A DNA stretch of 64,000 nucleotides. Source: Clostridium polyendosporum. GTDB taxonomy: Bacteria > Bacillota > Clostridia > Clostridiales > Clostridiaceae. Below, one piece after another: positions 15,104-23,090 of this stretch. The notes beneath the pieces were generated by a model. It worked only from the letters and a program-made list of their open reading frames with translations. It was not told the origin of the DNA and searched no databases. The translations under genes were made by a program, and so were the position numbers. Location: assembly GCF_018332455.1 (NCBI RefSeq), contig NZ_BOPZ01000007.1, forward strand, positions 81,109 through 145,108, given 5' to 3'. The first letter of the stretch is position 1. Every line of letters starts with the position of its first letter.

Positions 15104-17041
15104 ATGATTAAAATTACTCTCAAAGATGGTTCAGTAAAAGAGTTTGAAACAGGACTTTCCGTACATGAAATTGCAAGAAATATAAGTGAAGGTTTAGCAA
15201 GAGTTGCATGCTGTGGTGTTGTAAATGGTAAGGTTGTAGATTTAAGATTTATAATCAATGAGGATTGCGATTTAAATATATGTACATTTGATTCTGAAGA
15301 AGGAAAGGATACTTTCAGACATACTTCATCCCATATTTTAGCTTATGCAGTAAAGAGATTACATCCTGATACAAAACTTGCTATAGGACCATCTATCACC
15401 AATGGATTCTACTACGATTTTGATAAGGATGGCTCCTTCTCATCTGAAGATTTAGTTAAACTTGAAGCAGAAATGAAAAAGATAGTCAAGGAAGATCCTC
15501 AAATAGAAAGATTTGAACTTCCTAGAGCTGAAGCTTTAAAGCTAATGGAAGAAAAAGGTGAACCTTATAAGGTTGAATTAATTAATGATCTTCCTGAAGA
15601 TGAAGTTATCTCCTTCTATAAGCTAGGTGACTTCGTAGATTTATGTGCAGGGCCGCATCTAATGAGTGTAAAATCTATAAAAGCCATAAAGTTACTTAGA
15701 AGTGCTGGTGCTTATTGGAGAGGCGATGAAAAGAATAAAATGCTTTCAAGAATATATGGAACTACTTTCCAAAAAAAGACTGATCTAGATGCATATCTCG
15801 AAGCACTTGAGGACGCAAAAAAGAGAGATCATAATAAACTTGGAAGAGACCTTAAACTTTTCACAACTGACGAAAATGTAGGGCAAGGTCTTCCATTATT
15901 AATGCCAAAGGGCGCTAAAGTAGTTCAAGTTCTTCAAAGATGGATAGAAGATGAGGAAGAAAACAGAGGTTATGTACTAACTAAAACTCCTTACATGGCC
16001 AAAAGTGACTTATACAAAATTTCTGGTCATTGGCAGCACTATAAGGATGGTATGTTTGTCCTAGGAGATGAAGAGAAAGATGATGAAGTTTTAGCTCTAA
16101 GACCTATGACTTGTCCATTCCAATTTGCAATATATAACAGTGAACAACATAGCTACAGAGATCTTCCAATAAGATATGCTGAAACATCTACTCTATTTAG
16201 AAAAGAATCATCTGGAGAAATGCACGGACTTATAAGAGTAAGACAATTTACTTTATCAGATGGTCACTTAATTTGTACACCAGAACAATTAGAAGAAGAA
16301 TTTAAGGAAGTTGTTGATTTAATTAAGTATGTCATGACTACTTTAGGAATAGAAAATGATATTACTTACAGATTCTCTAAATGGGATCCAAATGATACTC
16401 ATAAGTATATAAATAATCCTAAAGCTTGGGAAGAAACTCAAACTATAATGAAACAAATCCTTGATCATCTTGCAATTGACTATGTTGAAGTTGAAGGAGA
16501 AGCTGCTTTCTACGGTCCAAAGCTTGATATCCAATTAAAAAATGTTCATGGTAAAGAAGATACAATAATTACTGTTCAAATAGACTTTGCTCTTGCTGAA
16601 AGATTTAATATGACTTATATAGATAAAGATGGCAATAAAAAGCTTCCTTATATAATTCATAGAAGCTCTATAGGATGCTATGAAAGAACATTAGCTATGA
16701 TTATAGAAAAATATGCTGGTGCATTTCCTACATGGCTTTCACCAACTCAAGTTAAAGTTCTTCCAATATCAGATAAGTTCAACGACTATGCTGAAAGTGT
16801 AGTTAAGACACTTAGAAATAAAGGAGTAAGAGTTGAAGGTGACTACAGAGGTGAGAAGATAGGATATAAGATAAGAGAAGCAACTCTTGAAAAAGTTCCT
16901 TATATTCTAATCGTCGGAGAAAAAGAAGCTGAAAATAATGCTGTTTCAATAAGAAGCAGAAAGAACGGAGACGAAGGTTCAGTAAGTCTAAATACATTTG
17001 TAGATAGAATAGTTAGAGAAATTGAAGATAAAGAAAAATAG
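15104..17041 (+). CDS. thrS: Threonine-tRNA ligase
   Basis: Class II aminoacyl-tRNA synthetase that charges tRNA-Thr; 645 aa, the usual full length. Domains in order: TGS (residues 1-62), the editing/SAD domain with HTSSHILAYAVKRLHP and a Cys/His zinc-like set (VDLCAGPHL), the catalytic core from about 240 with motif 2 (ETSTLFRKE, then GLIRVRQFTLSDGH), zinc ligand Cys in RPMTCPF and motif 3 (IHRSSIGCYERTLAMIIE), and the HGTP anticodon-binding domain from about 540. Start ATG follows AAAGGAGATT. It is regulated by the T-box at 14594-14822 and ends before a strong terminator. Confidence 0.98.
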   Translation: MIKITLKDGSVKEFETGLSVHEIARNISEGLARVACCGVVNGKVVDLRFIINEDCDLNICTFDSEEGKDTFRHTSSHILAYAVKRLHPDTKLAIGPSITNGFYYDFDKDGSFSSEDLVKLEAEMKKIVKEDPQIERFELPRAEALKLMEEKGEPYKVELINDLPEDEVISFYKLGDFVDLCAGPHLMSVKSIKAIKLLRSAGAYWRGDEKNKMLSRIYGTTFQKKTDLDAYLEALEDAKKRDHNKLGRDLKLFTTDENVGQGLPLLMPKGAKVVQVLQRWIEDEEENRGYVLTKTPYMAKSDLYKISGHWQHYKDGMFVLGDEEKDDEVLALRPMTCPFQFAIYNSEQHSYRDLPIRYAETSTLFRKESSGEMHGLIRVRQFTLSDGHLICTPEQLEEEFKEVVDLIKYVMTTLGIENDITYRFSKWDPNDTHKYINNPKAWEETQTIMKQILDHLAIDYVEVEGEAAFYGPKLDIQLKNVHGKEDTIITVQIDFALAERFNMTYIDKDGNKKLPYIIHRSSIGCYERTLAMIIEKYAGAFPTWLSPTQVKVLPISDKFNDYAESVVKTLRNKGVRVEGDYRGEKIGYKIREATLEKVPYILIVGEKEAENNAVSIRSRKNGDEGSVSLNTFVDRIVREIEDKEK

Positions 17042-17042
17042 T

Positions 17043-17072
17043 AAAAGCAGTGAGTTCTATCTCACTGCTTTT
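17043..17072 (+). terminator. thrS terminator
   Basis: AAAAGCAGTGAG (17043-17054) pairs with CTCACTGCTTTT (17061-17072), TTCTAT loop. Confidence 0.85.
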
Positions 17073-17187
17073 ATCTGTATTCATAAAAATAAACTACTTA
17101 CCTTAATATTCAAATCTAATAAATTTTATAAGTTAAGTTGCCTAGTATAATTATCTTCTCTATCTAAATGAACTTCTTTGTGAATCA

Positions 17188-17898
17188 CTACCAAGTTGTT
17201 CTTGGTGTCTTTTGACCACCCATTTGGCCTTGTTGACCACCCATTTGACCTTGTTGACCAGCCATTTGCTGTCCTTGTTGACCACCCATTTGCTGTCCTT
17301 GTTGACCACCCATTTGCTGTCCTTGTTGACCACCCATTTGACCTTGTTGACCACCCATTTGACCTTGTTGACCACCCATTTGCTGTCCTTGTTGACCCAT
17401 TTGACCTTGTTGACCCATTTGACCTTGTTGACCCATTTGACCTTGTTGACCCATTTGGCTTTGTTGGCCCATTTGACCTTGCTGTCCTTGTTGGCCCATT
17501 TGATGTAATTGTTGCTGAGCCTGATCTATGATTTGGTTCATTTGATTAAGAACTTGATGTGATATTATTTGTTGGTTAGCTTGACTTAACACATTTATTG
17601 CTTGTTGGACAGATTGCTGTAACTGTTGTTGTGCTTGTTGTTGTTGTTGTTGCGCTTGTTGTCTAAAGTTTTCTATTTGTTGTAGAAGTTGTTGTGCAGT
17701 TTGTTGACTTTGTTGAGACTGAGCTTGTTGCATGCCTTGACCTTGACCTGATGGAGATACTGGAGTTAATTTAAGTTGGTTAAGTGAGTTTTCCATAGCA
17801 CTAAGTTGATTTCTAAGATTTCCCAATTCCGCCCCAATTTCTACTTCAGCTTTTTTTTCTAAATACCCTTCTAAAACCTTTTTATTTTTTTCATCCAT
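17188..17898 (-). CDS. Gln/Gly/Met-rich tandem-repeat protein
   Basis: 236-aa low-complexity protein of unknown role. Residues 1-50 form an ordinary helical, charged segment (EGYLEKKAEVEIGAELGNLR). Residues 55-130 are Gln-rich with heptad-like spacing (QQAQQQLQQSVQQAINVLSQ). From about residue 135 to the end it is a tandem array of GQQGQM and GGQQGQM units, about fifteen in number, closing with KTPRTTW. No signal peptide is visible. Start ATG lies near AGGAGG. The composition recalls some spore-coat or matrix proteins, which is only an analogy. Because the DNA units are multiples of three, other frames across the array are open too and are not thought to be genes. Confidence 0.75.
   Translation of the reverse strand: MDEKNKKVLEGYLEKKAEVEIGAELGNLRNQLSAMENSLNQLKLTPVSPSGQGQGMQQAQSQQSQQTAQQLLQQIENFRQQAQQQQQQAQQQLQQSVQQAINVLSQANQQIISHQVLNQMNQIIDQAQQQLHQMGQQGQQGQMGQQSQMGQQGQMGQQGQMGQQGQMGQQGQQMGGQQGQMGGQQGQMGGQQGQQMGGQQGQQMGGQQGQQMAGQQGQMGGQQGQMGGQKTPRTTW
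17213..17505. repeat. Tandem repeat array inside the Gln/Gly/Met protein gene
   Basis: Imperfect 15- to 24-bp units built on CATTTGACCTTGTTGACC and CATTTGCTGTCCTTG, repeated about fifteen times. High identity between units suggests recent expansion and likely copy-number variation. Confidence 0.9.
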
Positions 17899-18040
17899 AC
17901 CAATTCCTCCTGTATCTTATTTAAAAATAAACACAAAAATATATTCCCCTGATACATTTTATTTATTCAGATATAGATATACGATTTCTAACTGAATGTA
18001 TGGCTCATAAAAAAATATTTCATACTGAGGTTGTTTGTTA

Positions 18041-18063
18041 TCATTTCAGAAAGTGAAATCCGT
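18041..18063. repeat. Diverged palindromic repeat, copy E
   Basis: CATTTCAGAAAGTGAAATCCG resembles the core of the terminator-linked family. It lies behind the minus-strand terminator at 18085-18121 but in the opposite orientation to the other copies, so membership is weaker. Confidence 0.4.
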
Positions 18064-18084
18064 TAATTAAATTATAAAAAATAA

Positions 18085-18121
18085 AAAACAGTTTGTTATT
18101 AAGGTTTCTACAAACTGTTTT
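18085..18121 (-). terminator. Terminator of the 5-formyl-THF cyclo-ligase gene
   Basis: AAAACAGTTTGT pairs with ACAAACTGTTTT (18110-18121), 13-nt loop; minus-strand T-tract follows. Confidence 0.75.
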
Positions 18122-18126
18122 TTTTG

Positions 18127-18696
18127 CTACTCTTTACAATTAATTGCCTGTTTTTCTGTAATAACGTAGTCTACCCTCACATCATGTTTTTCCACTGGTA
18201 CACTTTCAAAAACCTGAAAATCATATGCAAGTACTATCTTTTTTGATTTATGAGGTTGAAAAAGGAACTTATCGTAATATCCTCCACCATACCCAACTCT
18301 TCCTCCATTTTTATCAAAAGCAAGACCTGGCACAACTATTAACTCTATTTCGTCAATATCTAGCTTCAAATCAAAAGTAGGTGGTTCCAAAATTCCAAAA
18401 GGAGGTGTCTCTACCATTTGGCTCAAATTTTTTATTTCAACAGCCTTCATAACTCTGTTTTTGATATCTATTTTAGGAACACAAACCCTTTTTCCTTCTT
18501 CTAATGCTTTTAATATTATAGTTTTAGTATCAATTTCTTCATTCATACTAATATAAATAAATATAGTCTTACACTGCTTATAAATCTCACTATTTAAAAA
18601 TTTTCTACTTATAATATTATCAAAATTATCTTTAGCTACTTTTGATAGTTCTTTCCTTTTTGCTATAACTATATTTCTAATTTCACTTTTATCCAT
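18127..18696 (-). CDS. 5-formyltetrahydrofolate cyclo-ligase
   Basis: Converts 5-formyl-THF to 5,10-methenyl-THF with ATP, returning a stored folate form to the one-carbon pool. 189 aa, normal for the YgfA/YqgN family. Visible motifs: N-terminal RNIVIAKRKEL, YISMNEEIDT, the substrate-binding PPFGILEPP, and the signature VPGLAFDKNGGRVGYGGGYYD with the ATP-binding Gly-rich part. It is a single-gene unit with its own terminator, next to a 50-aa protein gene and a transaldolase gene. Confidence 0.95.
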   Translation of the reverse strand: MDKSEIRNIVIAKRKELSKVAKDNFDNIISRKFLNSEIYKQCKTIFIYISMNEEIDTKTIILKALEEGKRVCVPKIDIKNRVMKAVEIKNLSQMVETPPFGILEPPTFDLKLDIDEIELIVVPGLAFDKNGGRVGYGGGYYDKFLFQPHKSKKIVLAYDFQVFESVPVEKHDVRVDYVITEKQAINCKE

Positions 18697-18825
18697 TACA
18701 CACCCTCCACTCTTCTATATAAAAATAAATAAGTTCTACTATGAATTTACTTATCTTTACTATAAATTATATATTAAAAACTATATTATTTCTTAGCAAT
18801 TTAATTTACAGAAACACAAGACAAA

Positions 18826-18850
18826 AAAAGCAGCAAAGTGCCGCTTTTTA
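18826..18850. terminator. Hairpin between cyclo-ligase and 50-aa protein genes
   Basis: AAAAAGC-GC and GC-GCTTTTT arms around AAAGT with one mismatch. It can end the small gene at 18968 on the minus strand. The DNA upstream (18885-18940) contains AACAACTTCATAACTTAATTG, similar to a segment of the long repeat copy H. Confidence 0.5.
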
Positions 18851-18967
18851 TAAAACAACTAAATATAATATTATAGTTTGAGCTGTATTTAGGTAAACAA
18901 CTTCATAACTTAATTGGTTGAGAATTACAGTTGTTTATTTTTATTAAAGACTGCTCAGAAACTACCT

Positions 18968-19120
18968 TTAATGAGCATTTTCTTTAATATCTTTTGGTGG
19001 AGCATTTTGTTCTAAAAATGCCTTCTCTTCTGCTTCTAATTCAAAGCTTATATTTGGTGAAATTTTTTCAGAAAATTTTTTTCTATATTTTCTACTAAAA
19101 ATATACTTTAACAATTCCAT
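18968..19120 (-). CDS. Small conserved-looking protein (50 aa)
   Basis: MELLKYIFSRKYRKKFSEKI followed by an acidic second half (FELEAEEKAFLEQNAPPKDI) and ending ENAH. The RBS GGAG is seven bases before ATG 19120, and a hairpin lies beyond the stop. N-terminal half basic and amphipathic, C-terminal half acidic with a Pro-Pro turn. I recognise no named family. Located 80 bp upstream of the transaldolase stop on the same strand, it could be at the end of that transcript. Confidence 0.6.
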   Translation of the reverse strand: MELLKYIFSRKYRKKFSEKISPNISFELEAEEKAFLEQNAPPKDIKENAH

Positions 19121-19200
19121 GCTATCACTCCATACTTATAGGAATATTATGGATTTAGTATGGATAAATTTTCATATTTATATACATAAATAAATTTTTT

Positions 19201-19848
19201 TTATTTATTAAAAGCTTCTTCCCAATCTTTTTTAAATCTTTCTATACCTTGATCTGTTAATGGATGCTTCAACATTTGCATTACAACTTTATATGGAACT
19301 GTTGCTATATGTGATCCTGCTTCTGCTGCTTGAAGAGCATGAATTGGATGTCTTACACTTGCAGAAATTATCTCCGTCTTTATATTATGAACCCTAAATA
19401 TATTTGATATCTCTTTTATTAAATTTATTCCATCTGTAGATATATCGTCTAACCTTCCTAGAAATGGACTTACAAAAGTTGCTCCAGCATTCGCTGCAAG
19501 TAAAGCTTGACCTGTTGAAAACACTAATGTAACATTTGTTTTTATCCCTTCCTTTGCAAGAACATTAACAGCCTTCAATCCTTCTGCAGTCATTGGTATC
19601 TTAACTACCATGTTCTTATGAATAGCTGCAATTTCTCTTCCTTCTTTTATCATTCCCTTAGCATCATCACTCATTACTTCTCCACTTATAGGGCCGTCAA
19701 CAATTGATGCTATAGTCTTAATTGTTTCAACAAAATCTTTTCCTTCCTTTGCAATAAGAGATGGATTTGTAGTAACACCACATATTACTCCCATTTCATT
19801 CAACTCTTTAATCTCATTTACGTTTGCTGTATCTATGAATAATCTCAT
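19201..19848 (-). CDS. Transaldolase / fructose-6-phosphate aldolase (small type)
   Basis: 215-aa member of the TalC/MipB subfamily, which moves a dihydroxyacetone unit between sugar phosphates or cleaves fructose 6-phosphate. Motifs: [33 protein letters not shown], the Schiff-base Lys in [14 protein letters not shown] (about residue 83), [25 protein letters not shown] and [12 protein letters not shown]. Length fits the short subfamily; in Firmicutes these are usually true transaldolases (B. subtilis YwjH). Start ATG 19848 has AGGAGGATT. Single-gene unit in the pentose phosphate route. Confidence 0.94.
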   Translation of the reverse strand: MRLFIDTANVNEIKELNEMGVICGVTTNPSLIAKEGKDFVETIKTIASIVDGPISGEVMSDDAKGMIKEGREIAAIHKNMVVKIPMTAEGLKAVNVLAKEGIKTNVTLVFSTGQALLAANAGATFVSPFLGRLDDISTDGINLIKEISNIFRVHNIKTEIISASVRHPIHALQAAEAGSHIATVPYKVVMQMLKHPLTDQGIERFKKDWEEAFNK

Positions 19849-20151
19849 ATAAATCCTCCTCTTAATTCCTCTATTAATTTATCTTTCCTCATGTTTATCT
19901 ATTCTATAAATTTGTTTATATATAACGATAGAAATGACTTCTAAAACTTTCACCCTAATATGACCATAAAACAACCTGTCGCACCACGCTCCCCTTAATA
20001 CTCTTGTCCTTTTTTTCAAATTAATTCCACTAATTCCATATTTATTGTACTACTTTTTTTTTACCTTTTTCAAGGAAATTTTAAAAAATACTTTAATTTT
20101 TTCAGAAACTTATTAAATATTTTAATCATGTTATGCATATTAAATAAAGCA
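19849..20151. other. Intergenic region, no gene seen
   Basis: About 300 bp between the transaldolase gene and the amt terminator. It contains a locally G+C-richer stretch around 19975-20000 with no ORF or recognisable RNA fold. Confidence 0.5.
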
Positions 20152-20179
20152 AAAGCTGTGGTAGTTACACCACAGCTTT
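20152..20179 (-). terminator. amt terminator
   Basis: AAAGCTGTGGT pairs with ACCACAGCTTT (20169-20179), followed on the minus strand by TTGCTTTATTT. Confidence 0.8.
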
Positions 20180-20229
20180 AAAAATATATATGAAAGGAAA
20201 AAGTGAGGTTTACAATATTTACGTGAGTC

Positions 20230-21483
20230 TTATAATGTTTGTTCCCTAAAGGTCTTTCCATAGGCTTTTTCACCATGTACTGCTAAGTCTAAGCCCATTT
20301 TTTCTTCTTCTTCTTCAACTCTAATACTTGTAAAGAATGATATTCCCTTTAATATTACGAATGTACCTGCTGCTGCAAAGGCATAAGTAGCTACTACTGA
20401 TATTATCTGAGAACCTAGAAGTGCCCAGTTTCCTCCAGCTAGAACACCATCTGCACCAGCTGAATTTATACTCTTAGTAGCAAATATTCCTGTTGCAATT
20501 GCTCCCCAAGTACCTCCAATACCATGACATCCAAAAGCATCCAATGCATCATCATAACCTAATTTTTCTTTAAGTACTGCTACAGCAAAGTAGCATATAA
20601 CTCCCCCAATTAAGCCTATGATTATTGAAGCCATTGGAGTTACATATCCAGCTCCAGGTGTTATAGAAACTAAACCTGCTACTGCTCCACTTACTGCTCC
20701 CATCACTGTCACTCTCTTTGCGTATAAACCTTCTGAAATAATCCAGCCTAAAGCTGCTGCTGCTGCTGAAGTATTGGTTGTTAAGAAAGCGTTGACTGCA
20801 ACCTTTCCTGCTTCACCATTAACTCCTAATGCACTTCCTGCATTAAATCCAAACCAACCAAACCATAATAGTCCTGCTCCAAGTACTGTTAATGGAATGT
20901 GATGCGGACCTGCTTCTTCCTTCTTTATTCTCTTACCTAACATAAGTGCTCCAACTAAACCTGAAACCCCTGAACTTATATGAACTACATTACCACCTGC
21001 AAAGTCTAATGCTCCAAGAGTTCTTATCCAACCTCCAACACCCCATACCCAGTGCGCTAATGGATCGTAAACAAATGTTGCCCACAATAACATGAATATT
21101 ACAAATACCTTAAACTTCATTCTCTCAGCAAAAGCTCCTGAAATAAGAGCTGGAGTTATAATTGCGAACATTAATTGGAATAACATGAATAATTGATGTG
21201 GTATAGTTGCTGAATAATCAGCATTTGGTTCAAAACCTACTCCATTTAGTCCTACCCAGTTTAATCCACCGATTAATCCACCATGATCAGTTCCAAATGC
21301 TAAACTATATCCAAATAATATCCATTGTAATGAAATTAATATGATTGCGACATAACTATGCATTTTTGTATTTAAAATGTTATTCTTAGTTACCATTCCT
21401 CCGTAAAACAAAGCCAAACCAGGCGTCATTAACATAACTAATGCTGTTGAAAAAATCATAAATACGATATCTGATGTTTGCAT
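20230..21483 (-). CDS. amt: Ammonium transporter
   Basis: Amt/MEP/Rh channel that imports ammonium; about 417 aa with eleven membrane helices. Visible features: DIVFMIFSTALVMLMTPGLA in helix 1, the family signature with the twin-His pore residues in GGNVVHISSGVSGLVGALML and AFGCHGIGGTWGAIATGIFA, and the cytoplasmic acidic tail with VEEEEEKMGLDLAVHGEKAY. No GlnK/GlnB gene adjoins it. I use ATG 21483, nine bases after AGGAGG; the ATG at 21489 is only three bases away. The transcript appears to start near 21670 with a hairpin at its 5' end, suggesting attenuation control. Confidence 0.96.
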   Translation of the reverse strand: MQTSDIVFMIFSTALVMLMTPGLALFYGGMVTKNNILNTKMHSYVAIILISLQWILFGYSLAFGTDHGGLIGGLNWVGLNGVGFEPNADYSATIPHQLFMLFQLMFAIITPALISGAFAERMKFKVFVIFMLLWATFVYDPLAHWVWGVGGWIRTLGALDFAGGNVVHISSGVSGLVGALMLGKRIKKEEAGPHHIPLTVLGAGLLWFGWFGFNAGSALGVNGEAGKVAVNAFLTTNTSAAAAALGWIISEGLYAKRVTVMGAVSGAVAGLVSITPGAGYVTPMASIIIGLIGGVICYFAVAVLKEKLGYDDALDAFGCHGIGGTWGAIATGIFATKSINSAGADGVLAGGNWALLGSQIISVVATYAFAAAGTFVILKGISFFTSIRVEEEEEKMGLDLAVHGEKAYGKTFREQTL

Positions 21484-21624
21484 ATACATATACCTCCTTT
21501 AAAGTCATTAAAATATACAAAATTAAAAGAAAAAAATATTTCGAATATTACCAATAAACTGAATATTAAAATTAAGATAACATACTCATTTACTAAAAGA
21601 CCTTGGCCAAAGGTTTATACTAAT

Positions 21625-21663
21625 AAAAAAGGCGCTTTCACTGTTATCAGCGAAAGCGCCTTT
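21625..21663 (-). ncRNA. 5'-end hairpin/attenuator in the amt leader, or a short RNA
   Basis: Minus strand: GGCGCTTTCGCTG, loop ATAA, CAGTGAAAGCGCC (21631-21660; 13 bp with one G-T pair), then six T residues (21630-21625). It begins about 10 nt after the expected transcription start and has the form of an intrinsic terminator, yet stands 140 bp before amt. Transcription stopping here would give an RNA of about 45 nt. Confidence 0.65.
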
Positions 21664-21676
21664 GCTTTATATATCT

Positions 21677-21705
21677 ATTATATGCATCTCTTTATTTTTT
21701 GTCAA
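21677..21705 (-). promoter_or_regulatory. Perfect consensus promoter upstream of amt
   Basis: Minus strand TTGACA (21700-21705), 17-bp spacer, TATAAT (21677-21682). Start expected near 21670. Confidence 0.85.
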
Positions 21706-21842
21706 TGCAAACCTTAAAAGTATTTTCAGTTTTTTTATTCGTAATAGTACGTATAATACTTAAACCTCATACCACTACATTGGCGTGATTCTTAGGTAAT
21801 CTCTCCTAATCAAGAAATTATTCAAAATAACTTACCACTTCC

Positions 21843-22907
21843 TCAGGGTTTATAGCTAATACCGTTCGGAGTATTACCAACCTTAACTGTTGCTAATACA
21901 CTATTCATATCATTATTAATGACACTAACAGTATCATCATACATATTAGTTACATAGACATACTTATTATCATTGCTCGTTACTACCCCATGAGCACCCT
22001 TACCTGTTGGAATTGTTGTGGAAACCTTTTTGGTAGTTAAATTAATTTTTGAAATTGTATCTGAGGGATTTTTTTCTGTTCCTTGATTTGCTACAAAAGC
22101 ATACCTATCATCACTTTGAATAAAAACTTGTACTGGCCCCTTCCCTACTGGTATTTTTTCAATTTTATCTGTTTTTATATCTACAATAGCTACTGAGTCC
22201 TCTCCATTTAGTGAAACAACCATTGTGTTCCCATCACTAGTTACTGCGGTAGTCATTGGAGCTTTGCCAACTTTTATTTTTTTAACCTCTACAAAATTAG
22301 TTAAATCCAACACACTTACTGTATCTTCTTTCATATTAGCAACATAAGCAAACTTACTATAATTAGAAATACGAAAACCATGGGGCCCACTTCCAGTAGA
22401 TATAGTCTTAATAATTTCATAAGTTTTAGTATCTATAACTGATACATTATTATCTCCATTATTTGAAACCAAAATATACTTTCCGTCTGCTGTAAATACG
22501 ATATGAGAAGGATTATTTCCTACATCAACTTTCTTGATAAGCTTATCTGTTTCAATATCATAGAAAATTGCAAATCCTTTTATTTTCTTTTCTTCATTCA
22601 TGGTTTTAATTTCTGCCTTAGGAATTACTGTAACCCCTATTATTTTGCCATCTGGTGAAACTTGCACATTATGCACACTACCCTCTACTGATTGTGTACT
22701 AACTAATTGATTTGTAGCAGCATCAATCTTTGAAATGCTACCTCCTTCATTTGCTGTAAAATAGTACGCATTTTTACTTGGTACTTCAGCACGATTTCCA
22801 GGTGGTTTAGAAGGTCTAACTTCTTCCTTTGTTGAAGCTGTGCACGCTGTTATAAATAGTGCAATAACAACACAAAAAACTGTTAGTAAATATTTTGTTT
22901 TAAACAT
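21843..22907 (-). CDS. YVTN beta-propeller repeat lipoprotein
   Basis: 354-aa exported protein. The N-terminus (KTKYLLTVFCVVIALFITAC) is a lipoprotein signal with lipobox FITAC, so it should be anchored to the outer face of the membrane. The rest consists of seven to eight repeats of about 40 residues of the YVTN/YncE type, for example VSNNGDNNVSVIDTKTYEI, VANMKEDTVSVLDLTNFVEV and VTNMYDDTVSVINNDMN, which fold into a beta-propeller. Such proteins bind DNA, surfaces or partner proteins; the ligand is unknown. Monocistronic, upstream of the amt promoter. Confidence 0.9.
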   Translation of the reverse strand: MFKTKYLLTVFCVVIALFITACTASTKEEVRPSKPPGNRAEVPSKNAYYFTANEGGSISKIDAATNQLVSTQSVEGSVHNVQVSPDGKIIGVTVIPKAEIKTMNEEKKIKGFAIFYDIETDKLIKKVDVGNNPSHIVFTADGKYILVSNNGDNNVSVIDTKTYEIIKTISTGSGPHGFRISNYSKFAYVANMKEDTVSVLDLTNFVEVKKIKVGKAPMTTAVTSDGNTMVVSLNGEDSVAIVDIKTDKIEKIPVGKGPVQVFIQSDDRYAFVANQGTEKNPSDTISKINLTTKKVSTTIPTGKGAHGVVTSNDNKYVYVTNMYDDTVSVINNDMNSVLATVKVGNTPNGISYKP

Positions 22908-23036
22908 ATCGACTTCTCCTTTTCATTAGTAGTATAATCATTTCTAATATAATTTTTGTATAATAAAACACTATTTAATTTACCTTACTATATTTTTTTT
23001 ATGTATTATTAACTGTAACTAATACCAATGTAAAGT

Positions 23037-23068
23037 AAAAGGTGTACCTAAAATAGCACACCTTTTTA
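23037..23068 (-). terminator. Hydrogenase operon terminator
   Basis: AAAAGGTGT and ACACCTTTTT arms (23037-23045, 23058-23067); T-tract on the minus strand. Confidence 0.7.
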
Positions 23069-23090
23069 AAAATATGGTATATAAATCTTT

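Noticed and set aside
17213..17505. Repeat array as a CRISPR
   Set aside because: Units are adjoining, in frame and coding; there are no unique spacers or cas genes.
17196..17531. Open frames on the plus strand and the alternative minus-strand frame 17160-17375 across the tandem array
   Set aside because: They are open only because the repeat units are multiples of three and lack stops; no RBS and the products are trivial repeats of HPFDLVD-type or WVVNK-type units.
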